Below, in pieces: positions 8,251-19,204 of a stretch of DNA of 27,053 nt. The notes under the pieces are model-generated. The model saw only the letters and a program-made list of their open reading frames with translations, did not search any database and was not told the DNA's origin. The number at the start of each line of letters is the position of its first letter. The stretch's first letter is position 1. The translations under genes were made by a program, and so were the position numbers. This DNA is from Larix sibirica (lineage: Eukaryota > Streptophyta > Pinopsida > Pinales > Pinaceae): the NCBI GenBank assembly GCA_004151065.3, contig NWUY0300011669.1, forward strand, positions 1-27,053. Reading direction: 5' to 3'.

Positions 8251-8516
8251 CGAGCACTAAGTCTGTCGGTATGAGTGTGCTCTAGCATGTATCCACGCCA
8301 CGACAGTCCGGGTACAGCCACAAACGGGCGTCTACAGTAAGGCACGATGTACAGTGATAAATAAATGTAAGGGGTAGTTGCATGCAGACCTGCGAGGGCA
8401 TGCATACCCGTACATATTATTACCGTGACAGGGGGCAACTCCTCATTGGTTGTCGACAGACGACGAACCCTGGAGAGGAATCGTCCCCTTAAACAACGCC
8501 TTCGGCGTAATAACAA
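8251..8516 (-). mobile_element. GC-rich LTR-like block (minus orientation)
   Basis: On the minus strand the block begins TGTTATTACGCCGAAGGCG at about 8515, with a TG start and a 5-bp ACGCC/GGCGT hairpin, and continues through GC-rich sequence into the 20-bp repeats. A TTTATTTAT box lies in the middle. Its composition differs strongly from the AT-rich surroundings. One 93-codon minus-strand frame (8516-8235) starts with an Arg-rich stretch, but I see no known domain. LTR identity is inferred from the terminus and composition; no partner LTR is in the window. Confidence 0.35.
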
Positions 8517-8519
8517 ATC

Positions 8520-10080
8520 TTAATGAACCTCGATTAAAGGCACCGACATGCTATTCTTACATATGCTCTATTAAAATTAGAAGTAATGTGGAATGTTTAC
8601 GAGTTGGGCCCTACATAGATCAAAGGTAGATGGTATGCTACTAAGTATGTTTCACGTGTATGAAATCTTCCAAATGCAATAACACTTTTAACATACAATA
8701 TGAACTATTTACGCGAATCCGAATCACTATGGGACTTTATCTCTTCATATTATATATTTTCAGTTTAGTTTACTTTTTTTATTAAAATAGCAACCTATGT
8801 TGATGATGAGGTTAATATGTAACTAACATATGACAAAATGTACACAAGAATGGAAAAAAATACAAAATAAATCAATCTCTAAACCAGTCATAATTAAACT
8901 CAAATATTTTTTCTTTGGGAAATATAGAATAATACATAATTGTAGTGAATGTTGATGAATTTAGTTCTCTTGGTGGTATGATTACAATTTCTTAATAATA
9001 CAGGTTATTTAATTGAATATTATAGTTATTTTGAGATTTTAGATGGTGTATTTTGCATTGTTTGAGTTTATTATAATAGTTTATATAAATATATTTATCA
9101 CAACGACATGTTTAGCTATTAGTTAAGACTTGGCCTTGAGCTCTACATTAAGAATTTATAGAGATATATTTACATAATTTATACACTATGTTACTTATTT
9201 AAGTTTACATGGTTGGATTCTCATCATTATTCGGTTGTTGGCATAAAAGTCTTATTATTGAATCTAGTGAATTAGTTCCTTCTTCTGATGTGGGATCCTA
9301 TTGTCTCAAAAGTGACATTGTGAGTGCATGAGGAAAATAACAACCACTTATTTACAAGTTCTACATAATCTGATCCAATATCTTTTATGGGTCAAAATTG
9401 AAGTATTACATGACTATCCATAATCATTTTTTTGTAAAGATAAGATTATGCTTCTTCATTGTTTCCTTTTTACCTAAATTTCTCATAGATACAATTCAAC
9501 TAACCTTTTCAATTTGATGTTTGTTTATGTGCCTATTGTATTTAAATACTTATGTGTATCTACTAAAGGCATAAGTGCTAAATCCACTTTCAAATATGAA
9601 AATTTCGATTCATGTTTCATCTTTTTCATTATGAAGGAAATAATCAATGGAAGGGAGATGCCTCGTGAGGGATAATAGTGACATCATTTTCACTAGTACT
9701 CAAACATTGAAGTAGTTCAAGTTGTTGAAAGCACATGTACTAAGTCTAAAAAAATCTTAATTGAATTGACCCAGTGCTTATACATTTGTTTTTACTTAAT
9801 TTTGATTTACCCAGTGATTATACATTTTTTTTAGGATTTCCATAAATTTCGCTTCCCTTCAGTGACAAACAACTCTAACATAATGCAACCTCTTGATTAA
9901 TATCCAAAGCCCAATGCATGTGGCTTTCATCTTCATTATTATATATATACAGTATTCAATCCAAAAAATTGAGCTAAGATTCAACCAGCCTCAAAGTTGT
10001 TCATGTACCCAAGGAAAATAAGGCCAACCCCAAATTCATGTGTGCTTATGGTCTAGAGTTACATTGCTTTTCCACGTTCC
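8520..10080. other. AT-rich intergenic stretch, nothing identified
   Basis: No coding block, RNA or clear repeat is visible. A doublet of TTACCCAGTG[A/C]TTATACATTTGTTTT-like sequence (near 9768 and 9806) is a small direct repeat. Confidence 0.4.
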
Positions 10081-10090
10081 CAGAGGTCAT

Positions 10091-10216
10091 CACCTTAACC
10101 TACAACTCTTTGATGCTAAAGCTCAATAATTCCAACACTCACCTTAGCCCATAAGTCTCTGATGCTTCTGGACTCACGTCTTGCCCCGCTACCACATGGC
10201 CCTCATGTCTTGCTCC
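10091..10216. repeat. Short imperfect tandem repeats
   Basis: CACCTTAACCTACAACTCTT at 10091 recurs as CACCTTAGCCCATAAGTCTC at 10140 (period 49), each followed by TGATGCT. Right after, CTCACGTCTTGCCCC (10173) recurs as CTCATGTCTTGCTCC (10202, period 29). The area is richer in C than its flanks. The origin is unknown. Confidence 0.55.
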
Positions 10217-10422
10217 CACATCAACATTTCATCCCGTGCTTCACCATCCCTTTGGCAGGGACTTAGCTGCAACGCAGCTTTCACCCTTGTTTAATTTATG
10301 CATGATAACAATTTAACAAACATATGTTAATCTTTATGTAAATATTTTTTTTATGAAGATAATAATTTTTTATTACAACTAATTATTTTCTATTTTTTAT
10401 ATATTATTTGACCTTTTTACTA

Positions 10423-11251
10423 TTACCATATGTTATTTATACTTATACTAATGTTTAATGTTGGGGTGTTACAACTATTTTCACCTTTTTCAGTGTTTAC
10501 CCTAATGCACTTCTTTGCCCTTCTCTTTTTCTCCATCTCTCTAGAGTCCTTTTCAACTAAAGATCTATTACCTCTATATCTTACCTTGAATTTTCCTAAC
10601 TCCTTCAAACTTTGGCTTGAGATTGATCTTTTCTGACTTATTGTTTCATAAACCAGACATTCTTGGCCTGCCTTTGAATCGCCATCTCCATTCCACAAAT
10701 CATATTTGCAACATTGATACTATGTGATACCCAAATATACCCATATATCAATACTCAACTTCAAATGAGAATCCTCTTCTTCTAGTGTCTCTCTAACCAA
10801 AATATTTAATGGATCTAACCTTCCTTGGCCTCGTAAAAATAATGCATGGATTCCACCTAAGAAACTATTGTTTGGAACCAAAGTAACATCTATAGGATCC
10901 CTTAAAGCTTCGATGCCTTTGTTTATCCACCATAATTATACTAGAGATATTGTTGTAACCTAGAAGTGGAGGTAGGTCTATTATCTTCTTCTTCATAGAA
11001 GTCAACTAACTCTAGTTCATCCTCCATCATGTTCTAAATAATCCTCTCCTTCCATAGCATCTAGTCCTTTGCCAAAAGATTCATACCTACAAGAAACCCA
11101 GGCTCACCTCCACTATAGGCCCGCCATCATCTTCCATTCCCTTATAATCACTTATAATTATCCCTATTGTGCAACATACCAAGTGTTATTGTTTTGGAGG
11201 CCCTCTCTCCATAATTTGTAGGTTAACACATCTATGTCTTCCACGAGCCAT
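10423..11251 (-). pseudogene. Broken protein-coding remnant of unknown family
   Basis: On the minus strand an ATG at 11251 opens with MARGRHRCVNLQIMERGPPK and stops after 21 codons. Coding-like pieces then continue in changing frames: an acidic stretch (MMEDELELVDFYEEEDNRP), then about 70 open codons ending at 10720 (with DVTLVPNNSFLGGIHALFLR and ETLEEEDSHLKLSIDIW), then a 91-codon basic C-terminal frame at 10698-10423. The pieces follow in order, which suggests one gene or transposon protein of about 270 residues broken by frameshifts and stops. I do not recognise it. A retrotransposon gag or a lost cellular gene are both possible. Confidence 0.4.
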
Positions 11252-11883
11252 TTATTCAAGGGGATTGGGTTGAAGAGAAAGAGAGAGTAGTAGATTTCAT
11301 TGTTGTTGGACAAAGGGATAGGCTAGGCTATGTGGGAGAGAAAAGAAGAGGGAACCTAAATTTATGCCTATTTATTATTAATTTTGAAACTTAATTCTAT
11401 GTTATGTGTCTTCCAAAAATACCTCAACACCTTAACTTGGGATTTGTCGTGGAAGCAAGTGAACATGATTTAACTTAGGGACGTTGTGATATTTCTAGCA
11501 CCTTCATCTAGAAATATTCCATTCATCAGCATAACTATGGTAAGTTTCCATGAATCAATCCACTAATAATTTTGCTAGGGTTAAGTTTTCTTGAAAATGG
11601 AGATGTTATCTACAAATTATGTTATGAATTTATCTTAAACCTAATATTATAGACACAAAGGATTAGAATTTTGGTCAATCCACTTTTGAATATAGAAAGA
11701 ACATTCATTCCAAGGCTTAATTATCTAGGTTCACTCTTGTATCTATTGGTTATTTAATTTTGAGGAAGAAATCTTGAATTATTTGCATATGTTCATTATG
11801 CTCATTGAAAATGGTGTTATTCTCTTTAGACAATTGTTTCTCTATCTCCAACCATAGCTCTGTTGTAGCCATATTAAAAAGTT

Positions 11884-11890
<7 letters not shown>
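11252..11890. other. Intergenic stretch, nothing identified
   Basis: AT-rich sequence lying on the 5' side of the broken minus-strand frame. A purine-rich GAGAAAGAGAGAGTAGTAG segment is near 11274. No promoter or coding block can be supported. Confidence 0.4.

Positions 11891-11932
<42 letters not shown>
11891..11932. repeat. (AG)n microsatellite
   Basis: An uninterrupted AG dinucleotide run of about 21 units follows a short TATATAT tract. Microsatellites of this length are usually polymorphic. It directly abuts the inverted repeat to its right. Confidence 0.97.
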
Positions 11933-11935
<3 letters not shown>

Positions 11936-12052
11936 CAAAACCACATTAGTAAAATTGGTTGATATACAACAATCGACACCGTTAATAAAAAAGATGTGCA
12001 ATGGCGTCGACCAATGTATATCGACCACTTGTAATAATGTGGTTGTACTAGT
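11932..12052. repeat. Foldback hairpin with 45-bp imperfect arms
   Basis: The left arm 11939-11983 (starting AACCACATTA) and the right arm 12000-12044 (ending TAATGTGGTT) are inverted copies, matching at about three quarters of positions with no gaps. They are separated by a 16-base loop, and pairing extends weakly outward by about 7 bases. Conserved cores are GATATACA/TGTATATC and TCGAC/GTCGA. It may be a small foldback (MITE-like) element or a decayed miRNA-type hairpin. No target-site duplication was identified. Confidence 0.6.
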
Positions 12053-12246
12053 TGACAACCAGCATGCAGGGAAGGACTAGTGAATTATTTATTATTATAA
12101 AACATGAAAATAACCATCTATTTGAATATTAATAGAAATAATAATATAATTTTAATATAGAATCATAATAACAATAACAATAACAAAAAACTGTAAATAA
12201 TAAATATAATTATGACTATTAAGTAAAATTACATAATAAGTGCCAA
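12053..12246. other. AT-rich low-complexity stretch
   Basis: Contains AATAACAATAACAATAAC and similar A/T-rich short repeats. Nothing else is visible before the SINE-like start and the gap. Confidence 0.5.
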
Positions 12247-12281
12247 ATGTCGCTAGCTCATTCGGTTAAGGTGTGGGTCTC
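12247..12281 (+). mobile_element. tRNA-like A-box, possible SINE start cut by the gap
   Basis: TAGCTCATTCGG (12254-12265) resembles the tRNA A-box TRGCNNAGNNGG and is followed by TTAAGGTGTGGGTCTC, similar to the D-arm and anticodon-stem start of a tRNA. The sequence then enters the N gap, so the B-box cannot be seen. A tRNA-derived SINE or a true tRNA gene are both possible. Confidence 0.4.
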
Positions 12282-13004
12282 NNNNNNNNNNNNNNNNNNN
12301 NNNNNNNNNNNNNNNNNNNNNNNNNNNNNNNNNNNNNNNNNNNNNNNNNNNNNNNNNNNNNNNNNNNNNNNNNNNNNNNNNNNNNNNNNNNNNNNNNNNN
12401 NNNNNNNNNNNNNNNNNNNNNNNNNNNNNNNNNNNNNNNNNNNNNNNNNNNNNNNNNNNNNNNNNNNNNNNNNNNNNNNNNNNNNNNNNNNNNNNNNNNN
12501 NNNNNNNNNNNNNNNNNNNNNNNNNNNNNNNNNNNNNNNNNNNNNNNNNNNNNNNNNNNNNNNNNNNNNNNNNNNNNNNNNNNNNNNNNNNNNNNNNNNN
12601 NNNNNNNNNNNNNNNNNNNNNNNNNNNNNNNNNNNNNNNNNNNNNNNNNNNNNNNNNNNNNNNNNNNNNNNNNNNNNNNNNNNNNNNNNNNNNNNNNNNN
12701 NNNNNNNNNNNNNNNNNNNNNNNNNNNNNNNNNNNNNNNNNNNNNNNNNNNNNNNNNNNNNNNNNNNNNNNNNNNNNNNNNNNNNNNNNNNNNNNNNNNN
12801 NNNNNNNNNNNNNNNNNNNNNNNNNNNNNNNNNNNNNNNNNNNNNNNNNNNNNNNNNNNNNNNNNNNNNNNNNNNNNNNNNNNNNNNNNNNNNNNNNNNN
12901 NNNNNNNNNNNNNNNNNNNNNNNNNNNNNNNNNNNNNNNNNNNNNNNNNNNNNNNNNNNNNNNNNNNNNNNNNNNNNNNNNNNNNNNNNNNNNNNNNNNN
13001 NNNN
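12282..13004. other. Assembly gap, 723 N
   Basis: All bases are N. Frames spanning it have no meaning. Confidence 1.
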
Positions 13005-13500
13005 CATGTTAAGGGTTGGTGCGGTCCAGGCCAGGTGATTTTGATGACTTAGAGACCCTTGGAGCATGGTTTCTTAGACCAAAAGCCACTCCCTCAAGTC
13101 AAGGAGATTCTAGCAAACAAACAAAAATACATAATAAATAATAAAAAATTTAATATATGATATGGAGATTTGGTTATAAATTTGAGGGATGAGGCCTAGG
13201 GTTTATATAGGTTTGGCTTGATCCCTTAGCTCCTATCTCTAACATATGATGTTAGAGACACATATGGATACTAATGCAGAGCTAATGGAATATGGCGAGG
13301 AAGAGGAACTAGATTCAAAAACTATTTTCAGTCCCATGTAGAATTACTGAGGTCTGGGAAAGTACAAGGGGGATTTCAATGAGGCAATAAACTCTAAAAG
13401 TTATATCCTCAACCATGGATTGGAAACCCTATTACCAAGTGTATTATCTCTCATCCATTGAATAGGTTAAACTAAAGTCTTGAGACTACATGAGATCTCT
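13005..13500. other. Stretch between the gap and the LINE, boundary uncertain
   Basis: No domain is readable. A short frame at 13264 starts MDTNAELMEYGEEEELD and stops quickly. It could be the 5' UTR of the LINE that follows or sequence belonging to the element in the gap. Confidence 0.35.
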
Positions 13501-13639
13501 CTTTGGTATATGAGTCAAATTTGCATATTAATGTCACTACGGATGCTTCCTAGGTCTATCCTATGGCTTATGATCCTAGGGTATTGGTTTTTGTCTCTTT
13601 AAAAGGTTCATTACAGTCCATGGATTTGTACTGATGAGA

Positions 13640-15522
13640 ATTTTATTGTACAGAAGGCTTCAAAGACAAGGGTTTGGTAGTTGTTGGTGGTGAACTAGAC
13701 TTTGTCGGATTTATTGGAAGCCAAATTGAATTTTATCACTTATAGGGTGCAAGCAGTTAGTTGGGGTTGGTAGTGAAGGATACAAAAATGTGATATTTGA
13801 TTAAAATTCATGGTGAATGGGTGGGTCTAGTGGTTAGACAAGCTCTGAAGGTGAACCAAATTCTAGATTTACATGGTCGCACCTTGGTTGGTAAGTTTAT
13901 AGGGCATAGGATTCCATGGACAATTTAAGTGTGTGGCTTCAACATCATTGGTAGCTAATTTTGTGTTACCTTTTGACCTTCCGTATTTTAGCTCGTAGTT
14001 GTCTTGAGTTCCCATTTTGAACGTAAAACGAAGATGCAACAATTTTAAAGGGGATATAGTTTATGGATAGCATTTTCCTTTTTAGGAAACCTTGTCATCC
14101 CTTATTTGATGCTAAGGATGAATTTATGAATCATACCCTAGTCTAGATGAAGCTACTTGGAATACCAATGGAGATATAGACTAACCAAGATTGTAGGGAT
14201 GTTGTGGATCTACTGGGGAAAACATTCTTTGTTGACGACAATTACAAGTGATGTAACCGACATTCGTTGGCTAGAATTTTGGTTGAGGTAGAAATAAGTC
14301 AGGGTCTATTAGAATCAATGGACCTAATATTAAGAGGGTGAAGATATGTTTAGGGTTTGGATTATGTAAACACCCCTTTTATGTGTTCATGATATCCTAT
14401 CTACGTACATGTTCATAAACAATGTGACAAGCCTCAAATAAAAAGGTGCAGAGGAAAATCACAATTGTGGATATTGTGGGCATAGAAAATCTTTCCTCTT
14501 CGACTCACTCTAGGAGGAAAGGTAATTAAGCATGGCGGATTGGAGAGACCACCTCCTTACAACCTTGAAATGGAGAAAAAATGGACCATAGAGGTTTGAG
14601 GGAAGAATACCTTGGGATAGGTGACTATTCAATTCCCTTTATTGTTGGGTTAGATAGAGATCCATATGTAGGTGATGAATATGTTCTAGCAAAGGGTAGA
14701 GACATGATATGCCCTACGTTGGAGATTCAAAGCTATTATAAATCCATTCTTTGACTAATACTTCGATGGAGGCTGATGAAGAGCATAAGGATGAGGTGTT
14801 ATTTTCCACATCTGCAAGAGGAAGAGGAAACGAATCAAAGGATGGTGGAAAGGGATAATTTTAGGGTTGGTGATGTTTACATTCCAATCATTGTGGATTT
14901 TCTTTGGGATTATGGAAAATGTGGTGGTAACAAGAAAAAGGTGGGTTATAACATGCATGTTTCCCACTGGGAAAAAAATTTGGAGCATCCCTCACTACTT
15001 AGTCATGATATCTCCTCTCTTTCAGGGAAGTCTAATACTACTTATTCTCTTGAGGGGGCTTCATCAATGCATTCCTTAGAAGAAAAGGGCTATTCCTATC
15101 CTATACATTATAATAAGAAGGGATTAATGAGTAGGAATATACTTGTTTTTATTTGTGATAATAAGAGGGGAGGGGAGCTTGGTGAGTGACAATTTGGTTC
15201 CATCTCGTGTGCTTCATCTCCAGTTCAAGGTGAGGAGTTGCTCCATATTGAAGAAGATAGGTAGGTCATATATACTATTTAGGTGAGAGGAGGTGGACAT
15301 TATTTAATTCAATCCAAAAATGGTTCTTCTCTCCCATATCCTTTTGTCTCTGAGGGTTTAAGGAATGACTCTCATAAGGATTTAGGTCCTTGTCCGGTGG
15401 GGTGTAAGTATACTCTAAATTATTCTCAGGAAAGAGAAATTAAAGAAGTGAATCAACGAAAACAAAGACTGGTTATAGGGGCCCTTAGAGTAGGCATAAT
15501 CCCAAATAGATATTCTCTATGA
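13640..15522 (+). pseudogene. LINE-A ORF1 (DUF4283-like RNA-binding protein), broken
   Basis: ILDLHGRTLVGKFIGHR at 13860 and a frame from 14081 to 14340 (with HPLFDAKDEFMNHTL, DLLGKTFFVDDN and SLARILVEVEISQGL) match the conserved course of plant L1 ORF1 proteins, which bind the LINE RNA. Three stops lie inside the second block, two at places where the family has Trp (TGG to TAG). A decayed zinc-knuckle trace (CGYCGH) is near 14466. Two open pieces follow: 14776-15189 (137 codons, hydrophilic) and 15283-15522, whose stop overlaps the ORF2 start. Many frameshifts separate the blocks. Confidence 0.7.
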
Positions 15523-18500
15523 ATATCATATCACTGAACATTAAAGGGCTAGGAGGCCAAGCCAAAAAATTGGCCTTAAAATGTATGGTGGAAATGGATC
15601 GTTCAAATATTCATATGACTCAAGATATAATAGGGAAGGGGGAATATTTTATTTTAGAGTTAAAAAGTCTTGGATTGGTTGGGATTTTTTGGTAATCTAT
15701 TTTAAGAGGTTCTCAGATGGATTGATAACAAGATGGTCTCAAGTGGTGACTCTACTAAACTCTTTTTATGTGCACTCAAGTCTTTGTATTGTAGTCTTCA
15801 GTTAGATATTATTGGGGATGGTTTTGACATGATTCAATGTGTACGGACCTTGTGAGGGTGATCAACTCTTTTGGGATAAGTTATTTAATTTTGGTCTCTT
15901 TAAGCATGAAGATATCATAGTTAAGGGGGGACCTTAACTTTATTGTGAGTGGAAGAGATATTTGGTGGATCAATGTCATAATGAACAAGTTAGTTGATTA
16001 CTTCTAAAATTTTGTTGAGTAGGAAAGTCTAGTGGACATAGAGAGCATTCAATTTAATCCTACGTGGAGTAACAACAAAGTTGGGGCTGAAGGTGTTTCC
16101 AAATGTTTGGATAGATTCTTGATGCACAATGTTTTACTTCAAAATCAGGAAATATATAGATCCTAGATTCCCTTAACAAGATGCTCAAAACACTTTCCAG
16201 TTGTGTTAGATTTGGAACATATTAATCTTAAACCTAGGCTCCCTTCAAATATAACCTAGGATGGGCAACTGAATAGGACTTTCAATCTCTTGTGAAGGAA
16301 AATTGGAGGATTTTTTACTATATGTGTGAGGAATATGCTTGTGAATAGTTTGTAAGGGCTCTGAAAGGGGTTAAGGAAAAGGTGGTTGAATGGGCAAGTG
16401 AACAACATAAAAGAGGGGATGGTCATATTAATGAGGTAGAAAAGGAGTTGGAAACTTTATTAGCCAGCACAGGAGGTTGTCTATTGAATGAGGTTGAGAT
16501 GGAATGTTTGAAACAATTAGAAGTTAGGAAGTGAAAGCTTTTTCTAGATAAGGTATGGTAGTGGAGGATAAAGAGTAGAGCTACTTGGCCAGCGTTGGTA
16601 ATCTAGAATACAAAATGATTCCATATTTTTTCCAATCATGAGAGGAGTATCATTACCAACTGGTAATTGACTAATGGGGAAGGGATAAAAGTCAACATTT
16701 TCAAGGATTTGGCAGGTTTAGGGGTTTATTATTTTGAAAATATCTTCATTGAACTAGAACGGGCTAATATTCTAGAAATACTAAAAGTGGTATCAATATT
16801 TCCTAGACTGGTCAATGATGAGGATAATGAGAAAATGTTTGAAGATATTACTAAGGTGGAACTCTTGAATGTTTTGCATTCTTTTAAGAAGGACAAAAAA
16901 AAAGACCTGATGGGTGGACTGTGCATTTTTACATTATTTTTTCAATGTGTTGGGTGATGATTTACTTGTATTTGTGGAGGAAGTGCATATTTTAGGGAAG
17001 GTGCTTGGGAATTTTGATCTTACATTCATTGCTCTTATTCCTAAAGTGAATTGTCTCGATACTTTTGATGGTTTCATACCAATTTCTCTTTACAACGACA
17101 TATAAAATATTATTTCCAAGGTGATAGTGGTAAGGTTGAAGGCATTATTGTCTACTTTAATTTCTCTTGAATAGTTTGGTTCTCTAGAATGGCATCAAAT
17201 TCATGAGGCGATTGGTGCTTCCTAGGAAGGTTTACACACTATAAAAACCTCTCATCTTCCTGCTACAATCATCAAGTTGGATCTCTCAAAATATTATGAT
17301 AAGGTTTCTTAGGTATATCTTCATTTGTTGTTAATTCACATAGCTTTCTCTCTTCCAGTGATCAAATGGATAATGGGTTGCGTGACCTCTAATTCTTTTG
17401 TTGTTCTTATGAATGGCTTAGATTCTTATTTTTTTAAGGCATCCCAAGGTTTCATGAAGGGATGCCCCCTTTCACCCTATATTTTTCACCTCATGGAAAA
17501 AATTCTTACTCGGGCTATCTATTAAACAAAGAGGCAAGGAAAAATTCAATGTGTCAAAGTGGGAGGTAATGAGGTTCTAAATCACCTTCTCTTTGTTGAT
17601 TATGTGTTGTTGTTTTGTTTTGGATCTGAAAGGGAAGGCTTGTGTTATACATCGATATTACAACTCCATATAAAGACTACAAGAATGGAGATCAATGTTA
17701 ATAAATCCATATGTATACTATTGGGCTTAATGTTGATTTAGATAGGGGGGTGGAAAGGTGCTTCCTTTTTCAATAGTTGGATATTTCTGAAGGTTAAAGT
17801 ATTTGGGGTTTATTCTTAAACCTAATAGCTATGGGAAAGTATATTGGATTTGGGTATTAGCAAAAATAAAATAAAATAAAAGAATAATACTTTGGTGTAA
17901 TAAATAGTTGTCTCGAGGAAGGAAGATTGGTACTAAGCAAGGTGATGTTGTAGGCAATTATGGTCTATTGGTGTACTCTTGCTTACATTCCTAAGGGAAT
18001 CTCATACAAAATTAGGAAACATTGTTTTAATTCCTTTGGAGGAGGAGTTGTGAATACAACGGATCACATCTTGTGAAAGGAAAAGGATTGATGTCCCCAA
18101 GGAGATGAGGGGATGGGGACTGAAGAAAATTCACCATTTTGAAAAATCACTTGTACTTAAATATTTATGGAATGTTATTACTAAAGATTATATGTGGGAA
18201 AGGACAATCATTTACAAATATAATGCCCCAGTATCCTGATGGATTGGATAAGGAGGGAAAGGAAAAGTATTCAAAATGTGTCAAATCAATGGAAGGCTAT
18301 GACACTTGCATTTCATGTTATTAGGGAATTATCGGCTTATAAGTTTGAATATGGATCTCTAGTGAGGGTTGGGGTTGATGCAATGATGGGTTGTAGAGAA
18401 ATGTCTTCCTTCCTGGGGAGTTTATTCAACATTTACAATACATTGATAGATATACTCTCAATCTGATTAACAGTTTGATGGGGACTACTTTACGAAATGA

Positions 18501-19190
18501 GGGGTGGCTATAGGATCGTGATATTAGCCTGAGGGAGGATTTATTTACAACCTAGAATATCTATTAATCTAATATGGGAAGAACTCATATTATGTTGAAT
18601 AATGATATTGATGAATTAATTTGGGTACATAATGGTAAAGGGGGGAACTATACTATGGGGTTGGGGTTCTTTCTCTTCTCAGTCCTGTTATTGGTGAAGT
18701 TAAGTTCTGGTGGAAGAAGTTATGAAAGATGAGGCATCCTCCAAAAAATAAATTATTCATGTGGATAGTACTTAATGACAAATTTATTTTCTGGGAGGCA
18801 CTTAAAAATAAAAACAAAGCAAGACTCAGGATCTATCTGTTTTATAGACGTAATGAAAAAAATACACAACATTTGTTTTTGTTTTGTTTGTTTTCTCGAT
18901 AAGTTTGGTGTGAGGTTGGAGCCTTGTTGGGTAAATAGAATCTTTAGTCAAAGACACTACAACAACATGTTTTCTTGAATGGTTTACAAATGTAATTGTT
19001 AAGGATTGTAGGATTGTTCCTTTGGATATCAAATGGGGTATCTAGATTGCAAGGAATTCAATATTGTTTGAATAAAATTTTATTCCCCCTTTTCAGATTA
19101 CAACTCAAGTGAATGTCATGCTCTTGTTTTTGAAAACTATACCCAAAGTAAAGTCATAAAGATGGGGGAGTTCAAGGATTTATATTACCT
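15519..19190 (+). pseudogene. LINE-A ORF2 (endonuclease, reverse transcriptase), broken
   Basis: ATG at 15519 starts MNIISLNIKGLGGQAKKLAL, the typical first strand of the LINE endonuclease; this frame stops at 15693 after 58 codons and continues in another frame (GWDFLVIYF, then NVYGPCEGDQLFWD near 15835). VDIESIQFNPTWSNNK (about 16033) and SKHFPV (16185-16202) end the endonuclease; the family has SDH at the last site, so the catalytic Asp is lost. The RT runs in one frame from 16914 to 17741, with ALIPKV, KLDLSKYYD, KGCPLSP and FVDY (17592-17603) in place of FADD/FVDD; the second catalytic Asp is Tyr. Five stops interrupt this frame. PPKNKLFMWIVLNDKFIFWE (18735) and QHLFLFC mark a zf-RVT-type region, 57 codons at 18729-18902. 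FQITTQVNVMLLFLKTIPK (about 19090) is the last recognisable part. Confidence 0.8.
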
Positions 19191-19204
19191 ACTCAAATGT
19201 GATT

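Larger units (their letters stand above)
13500..19190 (+). mobile_element. L1-type LINE, long but inactive (LINE-A)
   Basis: The plus strand carries, in the right order, an ORF1 with a DUF4283-like region, an ORF2 beginning with an endonuclease, a reverse transcriptase and a zf-RVT-like C-terminal part. This is the layout of plant L1 elements. It is cut short before the RNase H region found in some plant L1s and joins a minus-strand gypsy piece at about 19200. The 5' limit is uncertain and lies between 13005 and 13640. No target-site duplication or poly(A) tail was found. Stops and frameshifts throughout show it is old. Confidence 0.8.

Noticed and set aside
11750-12080. Frames of 91 to 102 codons on both strands with RERERE or SLSLSL runs
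   Set aside because: They are produced by the (AG)n microsatellite and the hairpin.
12247-13067. Long open frames (about 260 codons) across this interval on both strands
   Set aside because: They consist almost wholly of N; no sequence supports them.
13820-13880. tRNA-like GGGTCTAGTGGTTAGACAAG in the LINE
   Set aside because: It lies in ORF1 sequence and has no matching T arm or acceptor stem.
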